A stretch of DNA of 64,000 nt, from the NCBI GenBank assembly GCA_963773635.1, contig CAVZBW010000005.1, positions 1,302,001-1,366,000 of the forward strand, read 5' to 3'. Under the pieces are notes generated by a model. It ran no database searches. It was not told where the DNA came from and saw only the letters and a program-made list of their open reading frames with translations. Position numbers and translations under genes: made by a program. Below, in pieces: positions 44,264 to 53,529 of the stretch. The stretch is from CAVZBW01 sp963773635. Lineage in GTDB: Bacteria; Actinomycetota; Acidimicrobiia; Acidimicrobiales; RAAP-2. Each line of letters begins with the position of its first letter. Within the stretch, counting starts at the first letter, position 1.

Positions 44264-45010
44264 TCAGTGGTCGCGGGAGAACCGGTAGCGCACCAGGGTC
44301 CAGAGCGCCGTGAACCCGTCGCGCCACGTGATCTTCTTGCCCTCCGAAAACTCGCGGCCGGCGTAGGAGATGGGCACCTCGTAGATGCGGTAGCCCCGCC
44401 GGAGGATCTTCGCGGTGATCTCGGGCTCGAATTCGAACCGGGAGGCCTCGATCTTCATTCCCGCGAGGACGTCGCGACTGATCAGCTTGTAGCAGGTCTC
44501 GACATCGGAGAGCGTCGAGGAGTACAAGACGTTGGTCACGAGGGAGATGAACCGGTTCCCGATCCAGTGGAGCGGGAGCATGTTCTTGCGCTCACCGGTG
44601 AACCGGCTGCCGTAGACCACCTCGGCCCTGCCCCGCAGGGCGGGCTCGAGAAGCCGGTTCCAGTCGTCGGGGTCGTACTCGAGGTCGGCGTCCTGGACCA
44701 GAACGAGGTCGCCCCGGGCCTGTTCCAGGCCCGTCCGGATCGCCGCGCCCTTGCCCCGGTTGCGATCGTGGCTGATCAGCCTGACCGTCGAGTCCTGGAG
44801 GGTGGCCAGGATCTTGTCGGTGCCGTCGGTCGAGCCGTCGTCGACCACGATGATGTCCAGCGCCAGCGGGATGGACACGGCCCGCATCCGCCGGATGATC
44901 TCTGCGACGGTGGCTCGCTCGTTGTACACGGGGACGATGACCGAGAGGGAACGATATTGCGGTGCCCCAGGCAGGTTCGGGTTCTCGTCGTCGGGCATCG
45001 TCTCAGCCAT
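44264..45010 (-). CDS. polyprenyl-phosphate glycosyltransferase (DPM1-like GT2)
   Basis: 248 aa. SVIVPVYNERATVAEIIRRM, IIVVDDGSTDGT and LVLVQDADLEYDPDDW are the GT-A motifs of dolichol-phosphate mannose synthase-like enzymes; VYGSRFTGERKN is also typical. The family transfers a sugar from an NDP-sugar to polyprenyl phosphate on the cytoplasmic face. No C-terminal membrane domain is present. It overlaps the uxs stop by 8 nt in the polysaccharide operon. Confidence 0.85.
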   Translation of the reverse strand: MAETMPDDENPNLPGAPQYRSLSVIVPVYNERATVAEIIRRMRAVSIPLALDIIVVDDGSTDGTDKILATLQDSTVRLISHDRNRGKGAAIRTGLEQARGDLVLVQDADLEYDPDDWNRLLEPALRGRAEVVYGSRFTGERKNMLPLHWIGNRFISLVTNVLYSSTLSDVETCYKLISRDVLAGMKIEASRFEFEPEITAKILRRGYRIYEVPISYAGREFSEGKKITWRDGFTALWTLVRYRFSRDH

Positions 45011-45950
45011 GCCGCATCAAGTCTCTCTTAGCGAAGTACGTCACGGTGCGTCGCAGTCCCTCCTTGATCGGTGTGCTGGGCTCCCAGCCGAGCAACGCTC
45101 GCGCCAAGGTGATGTCCGGCCGCCGGCGCACCGGATCATCGACGGGCAGCGGTCGGTGGACGATCTCCGAGGAGGACCCGGTGACCTCCAGCACGTCATG
45201 CGCAAGTTGCAGCACCGTGCGCTCATCGGGGTTGCCGATGTTGATCGGACCCGTCTCCCCCGAGTCGAGCAGTGCCACCAGCCCCCGGATCTCGTCGTCC
45301 ACGTAGCACAGGCTCCTCGATTGCGATCCGTCCCCGTAGACGGTCAGTGGCTCGCCCGCCAACGCCTGGCACACGAAGTTGGAGACGACCCTCCCGTCGT
45401 CGGCCCGCAGCCTCGGGCCGTAGGTGTTGAAGATGCGGGCGATCGTCACGTCCGTCTTGTGCTCCCGGTGCCAGGCCATCGTGAGCGCCTCGGCGAAGCG
45501 CTTGGCCTCGTCGTAGACGCTGCGGGGCCCGATCGGGTCGACGTTGCCCCGGTAGGTCTCGACCTGCGGGTGCACCTCGGGATCGCCGTAGATCTCGCTC
45601 GTCGAGGCCAGAAGGAAGCGGGCTCCCCGCTCACCCGCCAGCTCGAGGAGGTGTCGCGTCCCCTCGCTCCCCGTCGTCAGGGTCTGCAGGGGCCGGCGCA
45701 GGTAGTCCGGGGGCGACGCCGGGCTGGCCAGGTTGCACACCGCGTCCACCGTCCCGCCGACCGACAAAGGTTTCGTCACGTCGGCGACGATCAGCTCGAA
45801 CCTCGGCTCATCGATCAGCTGCGCCACGTTCTCCCTTTTCCCCGAGGAGAGGTCGTCGACGCAGATCACCTCGTCGCCACGAGCGATGAGGTGATCGCAG
45901 AGATGGGAGCCGAGGAACCCTGCCCCCCCGGCCACCAGCACGCGGCTCAC
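45003..45950 (-). CDS. UDP-glucuronate decarboxylase-type SDR (UDP-xylose synthase-like)
   Basis: 315 aa from GTG 45950 (GTGA overlap with ugd). VLVAGGAGFLGSHLCDHL is the Rossmann motif, and SVYDEAKRFAEAL holds the Tyr-x3-Lys pair after a STSEIYGDPEVHPQ block typical of UXS. The family decarboxylates UDP-glucuronate to UDP-xylose. Its position directly behind UDP-glucose dehydrogenase gives it its substrate. The remaining doubt is between decarboxylase and a related epimerase. Confidence 0.87.
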   Translation of the reverse strand: MSRVLVAGGAGFLGSHLCDHLIARGDEVICVDDLSSGKRENVAQLIDEPRFELIVADVTKPLSVGGTVDAVCNLASPASPPDYLRRPLQTLTTGSEGTRHLLELAGERGARFLLASTSEIYGDPEVHPQVETYRGNVDPIGPRSVYDEAKRFAEALTMAWHREHKTDVTIARIFNTYGPRLRADDGRVVSNFVCQALAGEPLTVYGDGSQSRSLCYVDDEIRGLVALLDSGETGPINIGNPDERTVLQLAHDVLEVTGSSSEIVHRPLPVDDPVRRRPDITLARALLGWEPSTPIKEGLRRTVTYFAKRDLMRHG

Positions 45951-47269
45951 CGTCGCCCGATCCCCCGGTAGTCGAACCCGAGCATCCGCAGACCTGCCGG
46001 ATCGAGCAGGTTGCGGGCGTCCACCACGGAGGGCCTCTCCATCACCTCGGCCACCCTTGCGAAGTCGAGCCAGCGAAACTCGTCCCACTCGGTCAGCACC
46101 GCGACCACCCGTGCCCCCGTGGCGGCCTCGTAGGCGTCGTCGCAAACGGTGATGCCGGTCAGATCGAGGGCCTCCTGACCGCTCTGGACGGTCGGATCGA
46201 AGGCGCGAATGTGCGCCCCTTGCTCGCACAGCTCCCCCACTACCCCGATCGCCGGCGACGAACGCCGGTCGTCGGTCCCCGACTTGAAGGTCAGGCCCCA
46301 CACGGCGACCACCACCCCCCTCAGCTCCCCTCCGGCAGCGTGGCGGATCTTATCCACGACCCTGACCAACTGGTCCGAGTTGACGTCGATGGCGCCCCGC
46401 AGGAGCGGGAAGTCGTGACCCACGCTCTCGGAGATGTACAGCAGCGCCCGGGTGTCCTTGGGCAGGCACGAGCCACCCCACCCCGGTCCGGGGCGCAGGT
46501 ACTCGAAGCCGATGCGGTGGTCGTAGCCGAGTCCCAGGATGAGGTCGCGCACGTCGGCACCGACCGCCTCGCACAGTCCGGCCATGGCGTTGACGAAGCT
46601 GAGCTTGGTGGCCAGGAAGGCGTTGGACGCGTACTTGATCAACTCGGCGGTGACGGCGTCCGTCACGATCAGCGGGGCGTTGAGGCCGGAAAACAGCGCG
46701 CCGACCGCCGCCGCCGCGGATTGGTCGTCGGCACCCACCACGAGGCGCTCGGGACGCAGGCTGTCCTGCACCGCCGCCCCCTCCCTCAAGAACTCGGGAT
46801 TGGAGACCACCGCCACGTCGCTCCGGCCGATGATCTTCTCTACGAAGAGGGCCGAGCCCACGGGGACCGTCGACTTGTTGACGACCACGGCGCCCGGCTG
46901 CAGCACGGCTGCGATCTCCTTGGCGGCCCGCTCGACGTAGCTCAGGTCCGCGGACCCGTCCTCGGACTGCGGCGTCGGGACACACAGGAACACGAACTCC
47001 GCCCCCTGCGCGGCCTCCTCGGCCGTCGCCACGAACCGCAGCCGGCCGGCGTCGACCTGGGCCCGCATCACGTCGGCCAGCCCCTCTTCGAGGATCGGCA
47101 CGACGCAACGGCGGAGGGATTGCAGTCGGCGCTCGTCGCTCTCGGCCACGACCACCCGGTGGCCCAGGTGGGCGAGGACGCACGCCGTGGGCAGGCCCAC
47201 GTACCCGGCCCCGACGACGGCGACGGGTCGGCTGCCCTCGGCAGGGTTCCTTGCGCTCCTGGCGCTCAT
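45947..47269 (-). CDS. ugd: UDP-glucose 6-dehydrogenase
   Basis: 440 aa. It oxidises UDP-glucose to UDP-glucuronate with 2 NAD. VVGAGYVGLPTACVLAHLG is the NAD motif, GGSCLPKDTRALL holds the catalytic Cys, and ELIKYASNAFLATKLSFVN is the central dimerisation helix region. Length is normal. Overlaps with rfbD and uxs at both ends indicate tight coupling. Confidence 0.94.
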   Translation of the reverse strand: MSARSARNPAEGSRPVAVVGAGYVGLPTACVLAHLGHRVVVAESDERRLQSLRRCVVPILEEGLADVMRAQVDAGRLRFVATAEEAAQGAEFVFLCVPTPQSEDGSADLSYVERAAKEIAAVLQPGAVVVNKSTVPVGSALFVEKIIGRSDVAVVSNPEFLREGAAVQDSLRPERLVVGADDQSAAAAVGALFSGLNAPLIVTDAVTAELIKYASNAFLATKLSFVNAMAGLCEAVGADVRDLILGLGYDHRIGFEYLRPGPGWGGSCLPKDTRALLYISESVGHDFPLLRGAIDVNSDQLVRVVDKIRHAAGGELRGVVVAVWGLTFKSGTDDRRSSPAIGVVGELCEQGAHIRAFDPTVQSGQEALDLTGITVCDDAYEAATGARVVAVLTEWDEFRWLDFARVAEVMERPSVVDARNLLDPAGLRMLGFDYRGIGRR

Positions 47270-48216
47270 AGTGATCCTCCAACGGAGCTCACGGGCCGCT
47301 CGCCCATCCAGGTGAGCGCCCTCCGGAGGGCGTCACGCCACTCGGGCAGGATCGGCAACTTTCCCAGGCGGATCGCCGCGTTGTCCAGAACCGAATTCTT
47401 GGGTCGGGGCGCCGGCCGTGGCGGGTCGAGCTCCGCCGTGGCGATGGGCCCGACGAGATCGGGATCACGCCCGGTCTCCTCGAGGACGGCCCGGGCGAAC
47501 CCGTACCAGCTGGTGGAGCCCTGGTTCGTGACGTGGAACATGCCCCCGCGACGATCGACGGCCAGGGCCGCGATCCCGTTCGCGAGGTCCGCCGTGAAGG
47601 TCGGGCATCCCCGTTGATCCTCCACGAAGCGCATCGGACGACCACCCGACGCGAGGCGCACGACCGTCTGGAGCATGCTCGGGCCCTCCGCGGAGCACAG
47701 CCACGAGGTGCGGACGACCGTGGATCCCTCCGGACACTCGAGCTCGCCGCCCCGCTTACTCGCCCCGTAGACCGAGAGGGGCCCGGGCGTGTCCCACTCG
47801 TGGTACGGCCGGTCCAAGCCGCCGTCGAAGACGTAGTCGCTGGACACGTACACCAGGTGCGCGCCGCGACGTGCACAGGCCTCGGCGACGTGACGCGTGC
47901 CCAACGCGTTGACGGCGAGGGCCCGGTCCGGGTCGGACTCACAGGCGTCGACCGCCGTCCACGCACCCGCGTGCACGACGACGTCGGGCCGGAGGCCCTC
48001 CACGGCCTCGAGGACCGAGAGACGGTCCTCGACCACGAGCTCCCGGTGGGTGGCGCCGATCACCTCGCGGCGCGCCGCCACACGCCCCGACCCCTCGGAG
48101 ACCAAGGGTGCGCCCCACCAGTCGAGCCCGGTGCCCCCGGGTGGCGCCTCTCCGCGCAGGACTCTCACGAGGTCGCGACCGAGCTGGCCTCCGGCCCCGG
48201 TCACGAGGACCCTCAT
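47266..48216 (-). CDS. rfbD: dTDP-4-dehydrorhamnose reductase
   Basis: 316 aa. The last step of dTDP-L-rhamnose synthesis. VTGAGGQLGRDLVRVL is the Rossmann motif, VYVSSDYVFDGG the conserved block and YGASKRGGE the Tyr-x3-Lys pair. It is about 20 residues longer than typical, with extra residues after the Rossmann strand. No rfbC (epimerase) gene is found in the operon or window. Confidence 0.92.
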   Translation of the reverse strand: MRVLVTGAGGQLGRDLVRVLRGEAPPGGTGLDWWGAPLVSEGSGRVAARREVIGATHRELVVEDRLSVLEAVEGLRPDVVVHAGAWTAVDACESDPDRALAVNALGTRHVAEACARRGAHLVYVSSDYVFDGGLDRPYHEWDTPGPLSVYGASKRGGELECPEGSTVVRTSWLCSAEGPSMLQTVVRLASGGRPMRFVEDQRGCPTFTADLANGIAALAVDRRGGMFHVTNQGSTSWYGFARAVLEETGRDPDLVGPIATAELDPPRPAPRPKNSVLDNAAIRLGKLPILPEWRDALRRALTWMGERPVSSVGGSL

Positions 48217-48288
48217 ACGGCTCCCACCGGCGAATCGCTCACGCCCGGCACCAACCGCACCGCTCCCGAGCCCCCTCGGGCCGGCCGG

Positions 48289-49296
48289 TCAGGGGGCACC
48301 GGCCCAGGCACTCTCGGCCACCGGCGCCCGATCGATCAGTGGCTCCCACCAACTGCGCCGCTCCGCGTACCAGCGGACCGTCGCCGCCAGCCCCTCGGCA
48401 AAGGCGATCTCCGGCAGCCAGGCCAGCTCTCGGCTGATCTTGGAACAGTCGAGGAGGTAACGGCGGTCGTGACCCGGTCGGTCCGGGACGATGCTCTTGA
48501 GCGAGCGGGGCTTGCCCAGGGTGTCGAGAATCCTGTCGGCGATCTCCTCGATGCTCGCCTCCACTCCGCTGCCGACGTGATAGGTCTCGCCGATCCGACC
48601 GCGCTCGAGCACGGTCTCGATGGCGCGGCAGTGGTCGAGGACGTGCAGCCACTCCCGGCGGTGATGGGTCGAGGCATACAGGGGTAGCGGCTGGTCGGCG
48701 AGTGCCCGCGTCACGAAGAGCGGGATGACCTTCTCGGGGAATTGGTACGGCCCGTAGTTGTTCGAGCAGTTGGTGATGGTCACCGGGAGGCCGTAGGTCT
48801 CGCCGTAGGCGCGAACGGCATGGTCCGCTCCCGCCTTCGAGGCGTTGTACGGGGTCCGGGGTCGGTACGGGCTCTGCTCGTCGAAGGACTCGTCGCTGTC
48901 CATCGGGAGGTCCCCGTAGACCTCGCAGGTCGAGATGTGGTGGAAGCGGCGCACCCCGACCCGCCGGGACCCCTCGAGGAGCGCCTGCGTACCGAGGACG
49001 TTGGTCCGGAAGAACCGGCCCGGGTCGAGCACCGCCAGGCTGTTGTGGGACTCCGCCGCGAAGTGCACGACCGTGTCGACCTCGTGCGCGGCGAGCGTGG
49101 CCTCGACGCCCGCCAGATCGCAGACGTCCTGGTGCACAAAGCAGATACGGTCGCCCAGGTCCGACAGATTGTCCAGGTTGCCGGCGTAGGTGAGGGCATC
49201 GAGGGCCACCAGGTGGTCGGTCGGGTGGCGGGTCACCCAGTGGCGCACGAAGTTGGAGCCGATGAAGCCGGCTGCGCCGGTCACGAGCAACCGCAT
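48289..49296 (-). CDS. rfbB: dTDP-glucose 4,6-dehydratase
   Basis: 335 aa. Converts dTDP-glucose to the 4-keto-6-deoxy sugar. VTGAAGFIGSNFVRHW, the HFAAESHNS block with the expected change from HVDRS, and YNASKAGADH (Tyr-x3-Lys) are visible; the ISTCEVYGDL block stands where many RmlB have STDEVYG, so Cys-Glu replaces the Asp-Glu pair used in dehydration. It is first of the six-gene polysaccharide operon; TATGAT lies 9 nt upstream of ATG. Confidence 0.88.
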   Translation of the reverse strand: MRLLVTGAAGFIGSNFVRHWVTRHPTDHLVALDALTYAGNLDNLSDLGDRICFVHQDVCDLAGVEATLAAHEVDTVVHFAAESHNSLAVLDPGRFFRTNVLGTQALLEGSRRVGVRRFHHISTCEVYGDLPMDSDESFDEQSPYRPRTPYNASKAGADHAVRAYGETYGLPVTITNCSNNYGPYQFPEKVIPLFVTRALADQPLPLYASTHHRREWLHVLDHCRAIETVLERGRIGETYHVGSGVEASIEEIADRILDTLGKPRSLKSIVPDRPGHDRRYLLDCSKISRELAWLPEIAFAEGLAATVRWYAERRSWWEPLIDRAPVAESAWAGAP

Positions 49297-49305
49297 GGGC
49301 CCGCA

Positions 49306-49311
49306 ATCATA
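49306..49311 (-). promoter_or_regulatory. -10 element TATGAT for the polysaccharide operon
   Basis: TATGAT on the minus strand, 9 nt, then ATG 49296 of rfbB. It is the closest match to TATAAT among the start-proximal hexamers seen. Confidence 0.5.
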
Positions 49312-49331
49312 CGGCCTGCTCGTTGCCGGGC

Positions 49332-50105
49332 CTAAGGGACGGTGCCTCCGGCCGGCCTCAGGTGCACCACGTCGCCCACGGACAGCTCCACTCGGCCGGA
49401 GGCCGTCTCGAGCACGAGGTGCCCGGCGTCGTTGAGGTCGACGGCCAAACCCTCCACCTCACCGCCCACGGCGGTGCCCGCCTGCTCGACCCTGACGAGC
49501 CGCCCCAGGGTCGCCGAGCGAGCCCGGAGCTCTGCCAGGAGCGCGGCCCGGCCCGCCTCGTCGTCGAGGGCGCACCGGCGCTCCTCGAGCTCCTCGAGCA
49601 CCAGCCGCTGGAGGGCCCGACGATCCACTTCCTGCCCGGTGACCTCCAGCAGCGAGGTGCCGCCCGCCCCCGGTGGGCCCGGCCAGCTCAGGTTGACCCC
49701 GACACCCACGACCACCGCGGGGCCGGCACCTAAGTCGCCCAGCTCGACCTCCGCCAGCACCCCGGCCAGCTTGCGGTCGTCCACCACGAGGTCGTTGGGC
49801 CACTTGCAGCGGGCCTCCGCCCCGGCCGCCCGTCGGCATGCCGCCGCCGTGGACAAGGCGAGGGCCGCGGTGGCGAGATAGAGCTGGCCCGCCTCGAGAG
49901 GCGGTCGCAGGAGGACCGACATGAGGAGCGAGCTGCGGGGAGGCGCCTCCCAGGTCCGACCCAATCGGCCACGGCCGGCGGTCTGGTGGTCCGCCACCGC
50001 CACGACCCCCTCGGGACTGCCGCGACGGGCCTCTTCCACGAGATACCGGTTCGTCGAGTCCAGCTCGTCAAACTCCCGCACCGAATGGAATCGACCCACC
50101 GGCAT
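49332..50105 (-). CDS. birA: biotin-[acetyl-CoA-carboxylase] ligase
   Basis: 257 aa from ATG 50105, set by TAGGGT 7 nt upstream. It attaches biotin to carboxyl carrier domains. GRGRLGRTW (44-52) is the biotinyl-AMP loop and CKWPNDLVVDDRKLAGVL the active-site Lys block. There is no N-terminal HTH, so it is a ligase without repressor function. It is divergent from the biotin-dependent carboxylase gene, its probable substrate. Confidence 0.93.
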   Translation of the reverse strand: MPVGRFHSVREFDELDSTNRYLVEEARRGSPEGVVAVADHQTAGRGRLGRTWEAPPRSSLLMSVLLRPPLEAGQLYLATAALALSTAAACRRAAGAEARCKWPNDLVVDDRKLAGVLAEVELGDLGAGPAVVVGVGVNLSWPGPPGAGGTSLLEVTGQEVDRRALQRLVLEELEERRCALDDEAGRAALLAELRARSATLGRLVRVEQAGTAVGGEVEGLAVDLNDAGHLVLETASGRVELSVGDVVHLRPAGGTVP

Positions 50106-50112
50106 GGCGTCG

Positions 50113-50118
50113 ACCCTA
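50113..50118 (-). promoter_or_regulatory. -10 element TAGGGT for leaderless birA
   Basis: TAGGGT on the minus strand, 7 nt, then ATG 50105. Confidence 0.55.
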
Positions 50119-50212
50119 CGGCCCGTGCCAGTGTGGTGCGCACCCGACCACACCGACGGCACCATCGTCACCGAAGACACCGACGTCACCGAAGAATGGA
50201 GAAAGGCGCAGC

Positions 50213-51997
50213 GTGCTCCACAAGGTCCTCATCGCAAACCGGGGAGAGATCGCCGTCCGGGTGATCCGGACCTGCCGCGAGCTCGGGATCGACACGGTGG
50301 CCGTCTACTCGGAGCTCGATCGCGACGCCATGCACGTACGTATGGCCGGCGAGGCCTTTGCCATCGGCGGCACCCAGGCGTCCGAGAGCTACCTCAACAC
50401 GGCCGCCATCCTCGATGCGATCGAGAAGAGCGGCGCGGACGCCGTCCACCCCGGCTACGGGTTCTTCTCGGAGAACGCCGACTTCGCCCGGGCGATCACC
50501 GAGCGTGGCGTGACCTTCATCGGTCCCCCACCCGAGGCCATCGAGGTGATGGGCGACAAGATCAGCTCACGGCTGGCGGCCGAGGCGGCCGGCGTGGCCG
50601 GCGTGCCCGGGCGCTCGGAGGCGATCGTCTCCCCCGACGAGGTGGTGTCCTTCGGCGAGGAGCACGGATGGCCGGTCGCCATCAAGGCGGCGTTCGGCGG
50701 TGGCGGTCGCGGGATGAAGCTCGTCGCCGCTCCCGGCGAGGCCGCCGAGGCGCTGGCGTCGGCCCAGCGCGAGGCCCAGGCCTACTTCGGACGGGCCGAG
50801 GTCTACGTGGAGCGCTACCTCACGTGGCCCCGGCACATCGAGATGCAGGTCATGGCCGATCGTCACGGCAACGCCCTATGGCTCGGCGAACGTGACTGCA
50901 CCTCGCAGCGACGCCACCAGAAGCTCATCGAGGAGAGCCCGGCTCCCGACTTCCCCGACGACATCCGTCAGGCCATGGGTGAGGCGGCCGTCCGGGTGAC
51001 CAAGGCGTGCGGCTACGAGAACGCCGGCACGGTCGAGTTCCTGTTCCAGGACGGGGAGTTCTACTTCCTCGAGATGAACACGCGACTCCAGGTGGAGCAC
51101 CCCGTCACGGAGCTGGTGACCGGCCTCGACCTCGTCGCCTGGCAGATCAGGATCGCATCCGGGGAGCCGCTCGGGTTGGGCCAGGAGGACGTCCGGCGTC
51201 TCGGGCACGCGATCGAGGTCCGCATCAACGCCGAGGACCCGGCCGGAGGTCGGTTCGTGCCGTCGCCGGGACTCATCACGCGTTTCGACCAGCCCTCGGG
51301 GCCGGGCGTCAGGCTCGACGCGGGGTACGCGCCCGGCGACACGGTGAGCCAGTACTACGACAACCTGGTGGCCAAGCTCGTCGTGTGGGCCGAGGACCGA
51401 GAGGCGGCACGCCGGCGCATGCTCCGAGCGCTCGAAGAGACCCGCATCGAGGGCGTGGCCACCACGATCCCTGCCGACGTGGCCATCCTCTCGGAGCCCG
51501 AGTTTGTCCAGGCTCGTCACTCGACTCGGTGGGTCGAGGAGAAGGTCGATCTCTCGGGCATCAGCTCGGAAGCGGTCGCGCCGGTCGCACCTCCGTCCGC
51601 CGACGGGTCGGACCCGGTGGAGCGGGTCCTGCGAGAGGTGACCGCGGAGGTCGACGGCCGCCGCTACGCGGTCAAGCTGTGGGTGCCGGACGTAGTCGGG
51701 GCGGCGAGCGCCGGCCCCTCCGCCGCACCGAGGAAGAAGGCGCAGGCCGCAAGGGGCTCGGCGGCACTCCAGGGTGGGGTCACCTCGGGCTCGGTGACCG
51801 TGCCGATGCAGGGAACCATCGTCAAGGTCCTGGTCGCCGTCGGCGACAGCGTCGAGACGGGGCAGACCATCTGCATCCTCGAGGCGATGAAGATGGAGAA
51901 CTCGGTCAACGCCGAGCGGGCTGGCGTGGTCGCCGAGATCAGGGTCTCTGCGGGGGACTCGGTCGGGAGCGGCGACGTGGTCGCCGTCATCGAGTGA
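50213..51997 (+). CDS. acyl-CoA carboxylase alpha subunit (biotin carboxylase + BCCP)
   Basis: 594 aa from GTG 50213, with AAAGG 7 nt upstream. The biotin carboxylase domain (1-450) has KVLIANRGEIAVRVIRTCRELGI split at the N-terminus, the ATP-grasp glycine loop FGGGGRGMK, and EMNTRLQVEHPVTE; the C-terminal biotinyl domain carries EAMKMEN. This is the AccA-type alpha subunit of actinobacterial acetyl/propionyl-CoA carboxylases. The beta (carboxyltransferase) gene is not in the window. It overlaps the M20 gene by 4 nt. Confidence 0.93.
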   Translation: MLHKVLIANRGEIAVRVIRTCRELGIDTVAVYSELDRDAMHVRMAGEAFAIGGTQASESYLNTAAILDAIEKSGADAVHPGYGFFSENADFARAITERGVTFIGPPPEAIEVMGDKISSRLAAEAAGVAGVPGRSEAIVSPDEVVSFGEEHGWPVAIKAAFGGGGRGMKLVAAPGEAAEALASAQREAQAYFGRAEVYVERYLTWPRHIEMQVMADRHGNALWLGERDCTSQRRHQKLIEESPAPDFPDDIRQAMGEAAVRVTKACGYENAGTVEFLFQDGEFYFLEMNTRLQVEHPVTELVTGLDLVAWQIRIASGEPLGLGQEDVRRLGHAIEVRINAEDPAGGRFVPSPGLITRFDQPSGPGVRLDAGYAPGDTVSQYYDNLVAKLVVWAEDREAARRRMLRALEETRIEGVATTIPADVAILSEPEFVQARHSTRWVEEKVDLSGISSEAVAPVAPPSADGSDPVERVLREVTAEVDGRRYAVKLWVPDVVGAASAGPSAAPRKKAQAARGSAALQGGVTSGSVTVPMQGTIVKVLVAVGDSVETGQTICILEAMKMENSVNAERAGVVAEIRVSAGDSVGSGDVVAVIE

Positions 51998-53184
51998 AGG
52001 ACGCTGCCCGAGCAGAGGTCGAGGCCCGCCTCGACGACCTCATCGAGCTGAGCCACCGTATCCACGCACATCCCGAGACCGCCTTCGAGGAACACCGCTC
52101 GTCCCGTTGGACGGCCTCGGTGCTGTCGGATGCCGGCTTCGACGTGCGGGCGGGCGTCTGCGACCTCGAGACGGCGTTCGTCGCGCAACGAGGCACCGGC
52201 GACCTCGTCGTCGCCATCTGTGCCGAGTACGACGCCCTCCCCGAGGTCGGGCATGCCTGCGGCCACAACGTCATCGCCGCGAGCGCCGTGGGGGCGGGCC
52301 TGGCCCTGGCGAGGGTGGCGGACGACGTGGGCCTCACGGTGCGCGTCGTGGGCACGCCGGCCGAGGAGCTCGGTGGCGGCAAGGTCGTGCTCCTCGAGGG
52401 CGGGGCCTTTGCGGGCGTCCACGCCGCGATGATGGTCCATCCCTGGCCACAGGAGCGCCTGCGGGGCCGGTGCCTCGCCGTGTCGCAATTCGACGTCGAG
52501 TACACGGGCAAGGAGGCGCACGCCTCCGCCGCCCCCTGGCGGGGGGTCAACGCGTCCGATGCCATGACGATCGCCCAGGTGGCGATGGGCTTGCTGCGCC
52601 AGCAGTTCCGACCCGGCGATCAGGCCCACGGCGTCGTCACCTCCGCCGGTGGGGCCTCGAACGTGATCCCGAGCCACGTGACCGGCCGCTTCATGCAGCG
52701 TGCCTCCACCGCCGAGGACCTCGAGCTTCTCGAGCCGCGCTTGCGGCGCTGCTTCGAGGCCGGAGCACTGGCGTCCGGAGCCGAGCTCGAGATCCGGCCC
52801 ATCGGCCGCCCCTACAGCCACATGGTGTCCGACGAGGGGCTGCTCGCCGCCTACCGGGGCAACGCCGAGGATCTCGGCCGCCACTTCGAGCTCGACGACC
52901 AGGGGGCTGCGCTGCCGACCCTCTCGACGGACATGGCCAACGTCTCGCTCGTCCACCCGACCATCCACCCCCTGATGGCGATCGAGTCCGCGGGAGCGGT
53001 GAACCACCAACCGGAGTTCGCGGACGCCTGCGTCACCGCCTCCGCCGACGCCGCCGTCCGCGATGCCGCCGTGGCCATGGCCTGGACCGCTATCGATGCG
53101 GCCTCTCGGCGCGACCTGCGCGAGCGACTGCTGGCCGCACCGGCCGCACCGGCCGCACCGGCCGCACCGGCCTCCGGCGGCTGA
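51994..53184 (+). CDS. M20 family amidohydrolase (AbgB / IAA-amino acid hydrolase type)
   Basis: 396 aa from GTG 51994 (GTGA overlap). HRIHAHPETAFEEHRSS, GHACGHNVI, GTPAEELGGGK and the Asn/His of NHQPEFADA are the metal-ligand blocks of M20D peptidases, which cleave aminoacyl or p-aminobenzoyl amide bonds. No signal peptide, so cytoplasmic. The C-terminus ends in an AAP repeat encoded by four 9-bp units. Its coupling to the carboxylase gene has no obvious metabolic reason. Confidence 0.85.
   Translation: MKDAARAEVEARLDDLIELSHRIHAHPETAFEEHRSSRWTASVLSDAGFDVRAGVCDLETAFVAQRGTGDLVVAICAEYDALPEVGHACGHNVIAASAVGAGLALARVADDVGLTVRVVGTPAEELGGGKVVLLEGGAFAGVHAAMMVHPWPQERLRGRCLAVSQFDVEYTGKEAHASAAPWRGVNASDAMTIAQVAMGLLRQQFRPGDQAHGVVTSAGGASNVIPSHVTGRFMQRASTAEDLELLEPRLRRCFEAGALASGAELEIRPIGRPYSHMVSDEGLLAAYRGNAEDLGRHFELDDQGAALPTLSTDMANVSLVHPTIHPLMAIESAGAVNHQPEFADACVTASADAAVRDAAVAMAWTAIDAASRRDLRERLLAAPAAPAAPAAPASGG
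53134..53169 (+). repeat. 9-bp tandem repeat at the 3' end of the M20 gene
   Basis: Four exact head-to-tail units of GCCGCACCG encode Ala-Ala-Pro four times at the extreme C-terminus. Confidence 0.95.
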
Positions 53185-53210
53185 GCTCGGCCGACAAGCC
53201 CGGCCGACCC

Positions 53211-53513
53211 ATGATCATCGAGCACGCGGTGCTGGACCTGGCACCGGAGCGGGCGGCGAGCTTCGAGGCCGCCTTCATCCGGGCGCGCCCGCTGATCGCC
53301 GGAAGTCCCGGATTCCTCGGACTTCGCCTCTCGCGCTGTGTGGAGCAGGCGGGTCGGTACCTGCTGTTGGTCGAGTGGGAGCGCCTCGAGGACCACACCG
53401 AGGGGTTTCGGAACTCACCGGCGTACCAGGAATGGCGCCGGCTGCTCCATCACTTCTACGAACCGTTCCCTGTGGTCGAGCACTACCGGGAGGTGGACCT
53501 CGAGGGCTCGTAG
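53211..53513 (+). CDS. antibiotic biosynthesis monooxygenase (ABM)-domain protein
   Basis: 100 aa from ATG 53211. The ferredoxin-like ABM pattern is seen: a first strand HAVLDLAPERAASFEAAF, GSPGFLGLRLSRC, and LLVEWERLEDHTEGFRNSPAYQEWRRLLHHFY, the last matching the family's conserved helix and strand. Members are heme-degrading or cofactor-free monooxygenases, and many are uncharacterised. The gene is 26 nt after the M20 gene and convergent with the mutase gene. Confidence 0.8.
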   Translation: MIIEHAVLDLAPERAASFEAAFIRARPLIAGSPGFLGLRLSRCVEQAGRYLLLVEWERLEDHTEGFRNSPAYQEWRRLLHHFYEPFPVVEHYREVDLEGS

Positions 53514-53529
53514 CCGCGTGCCGGTGCCG

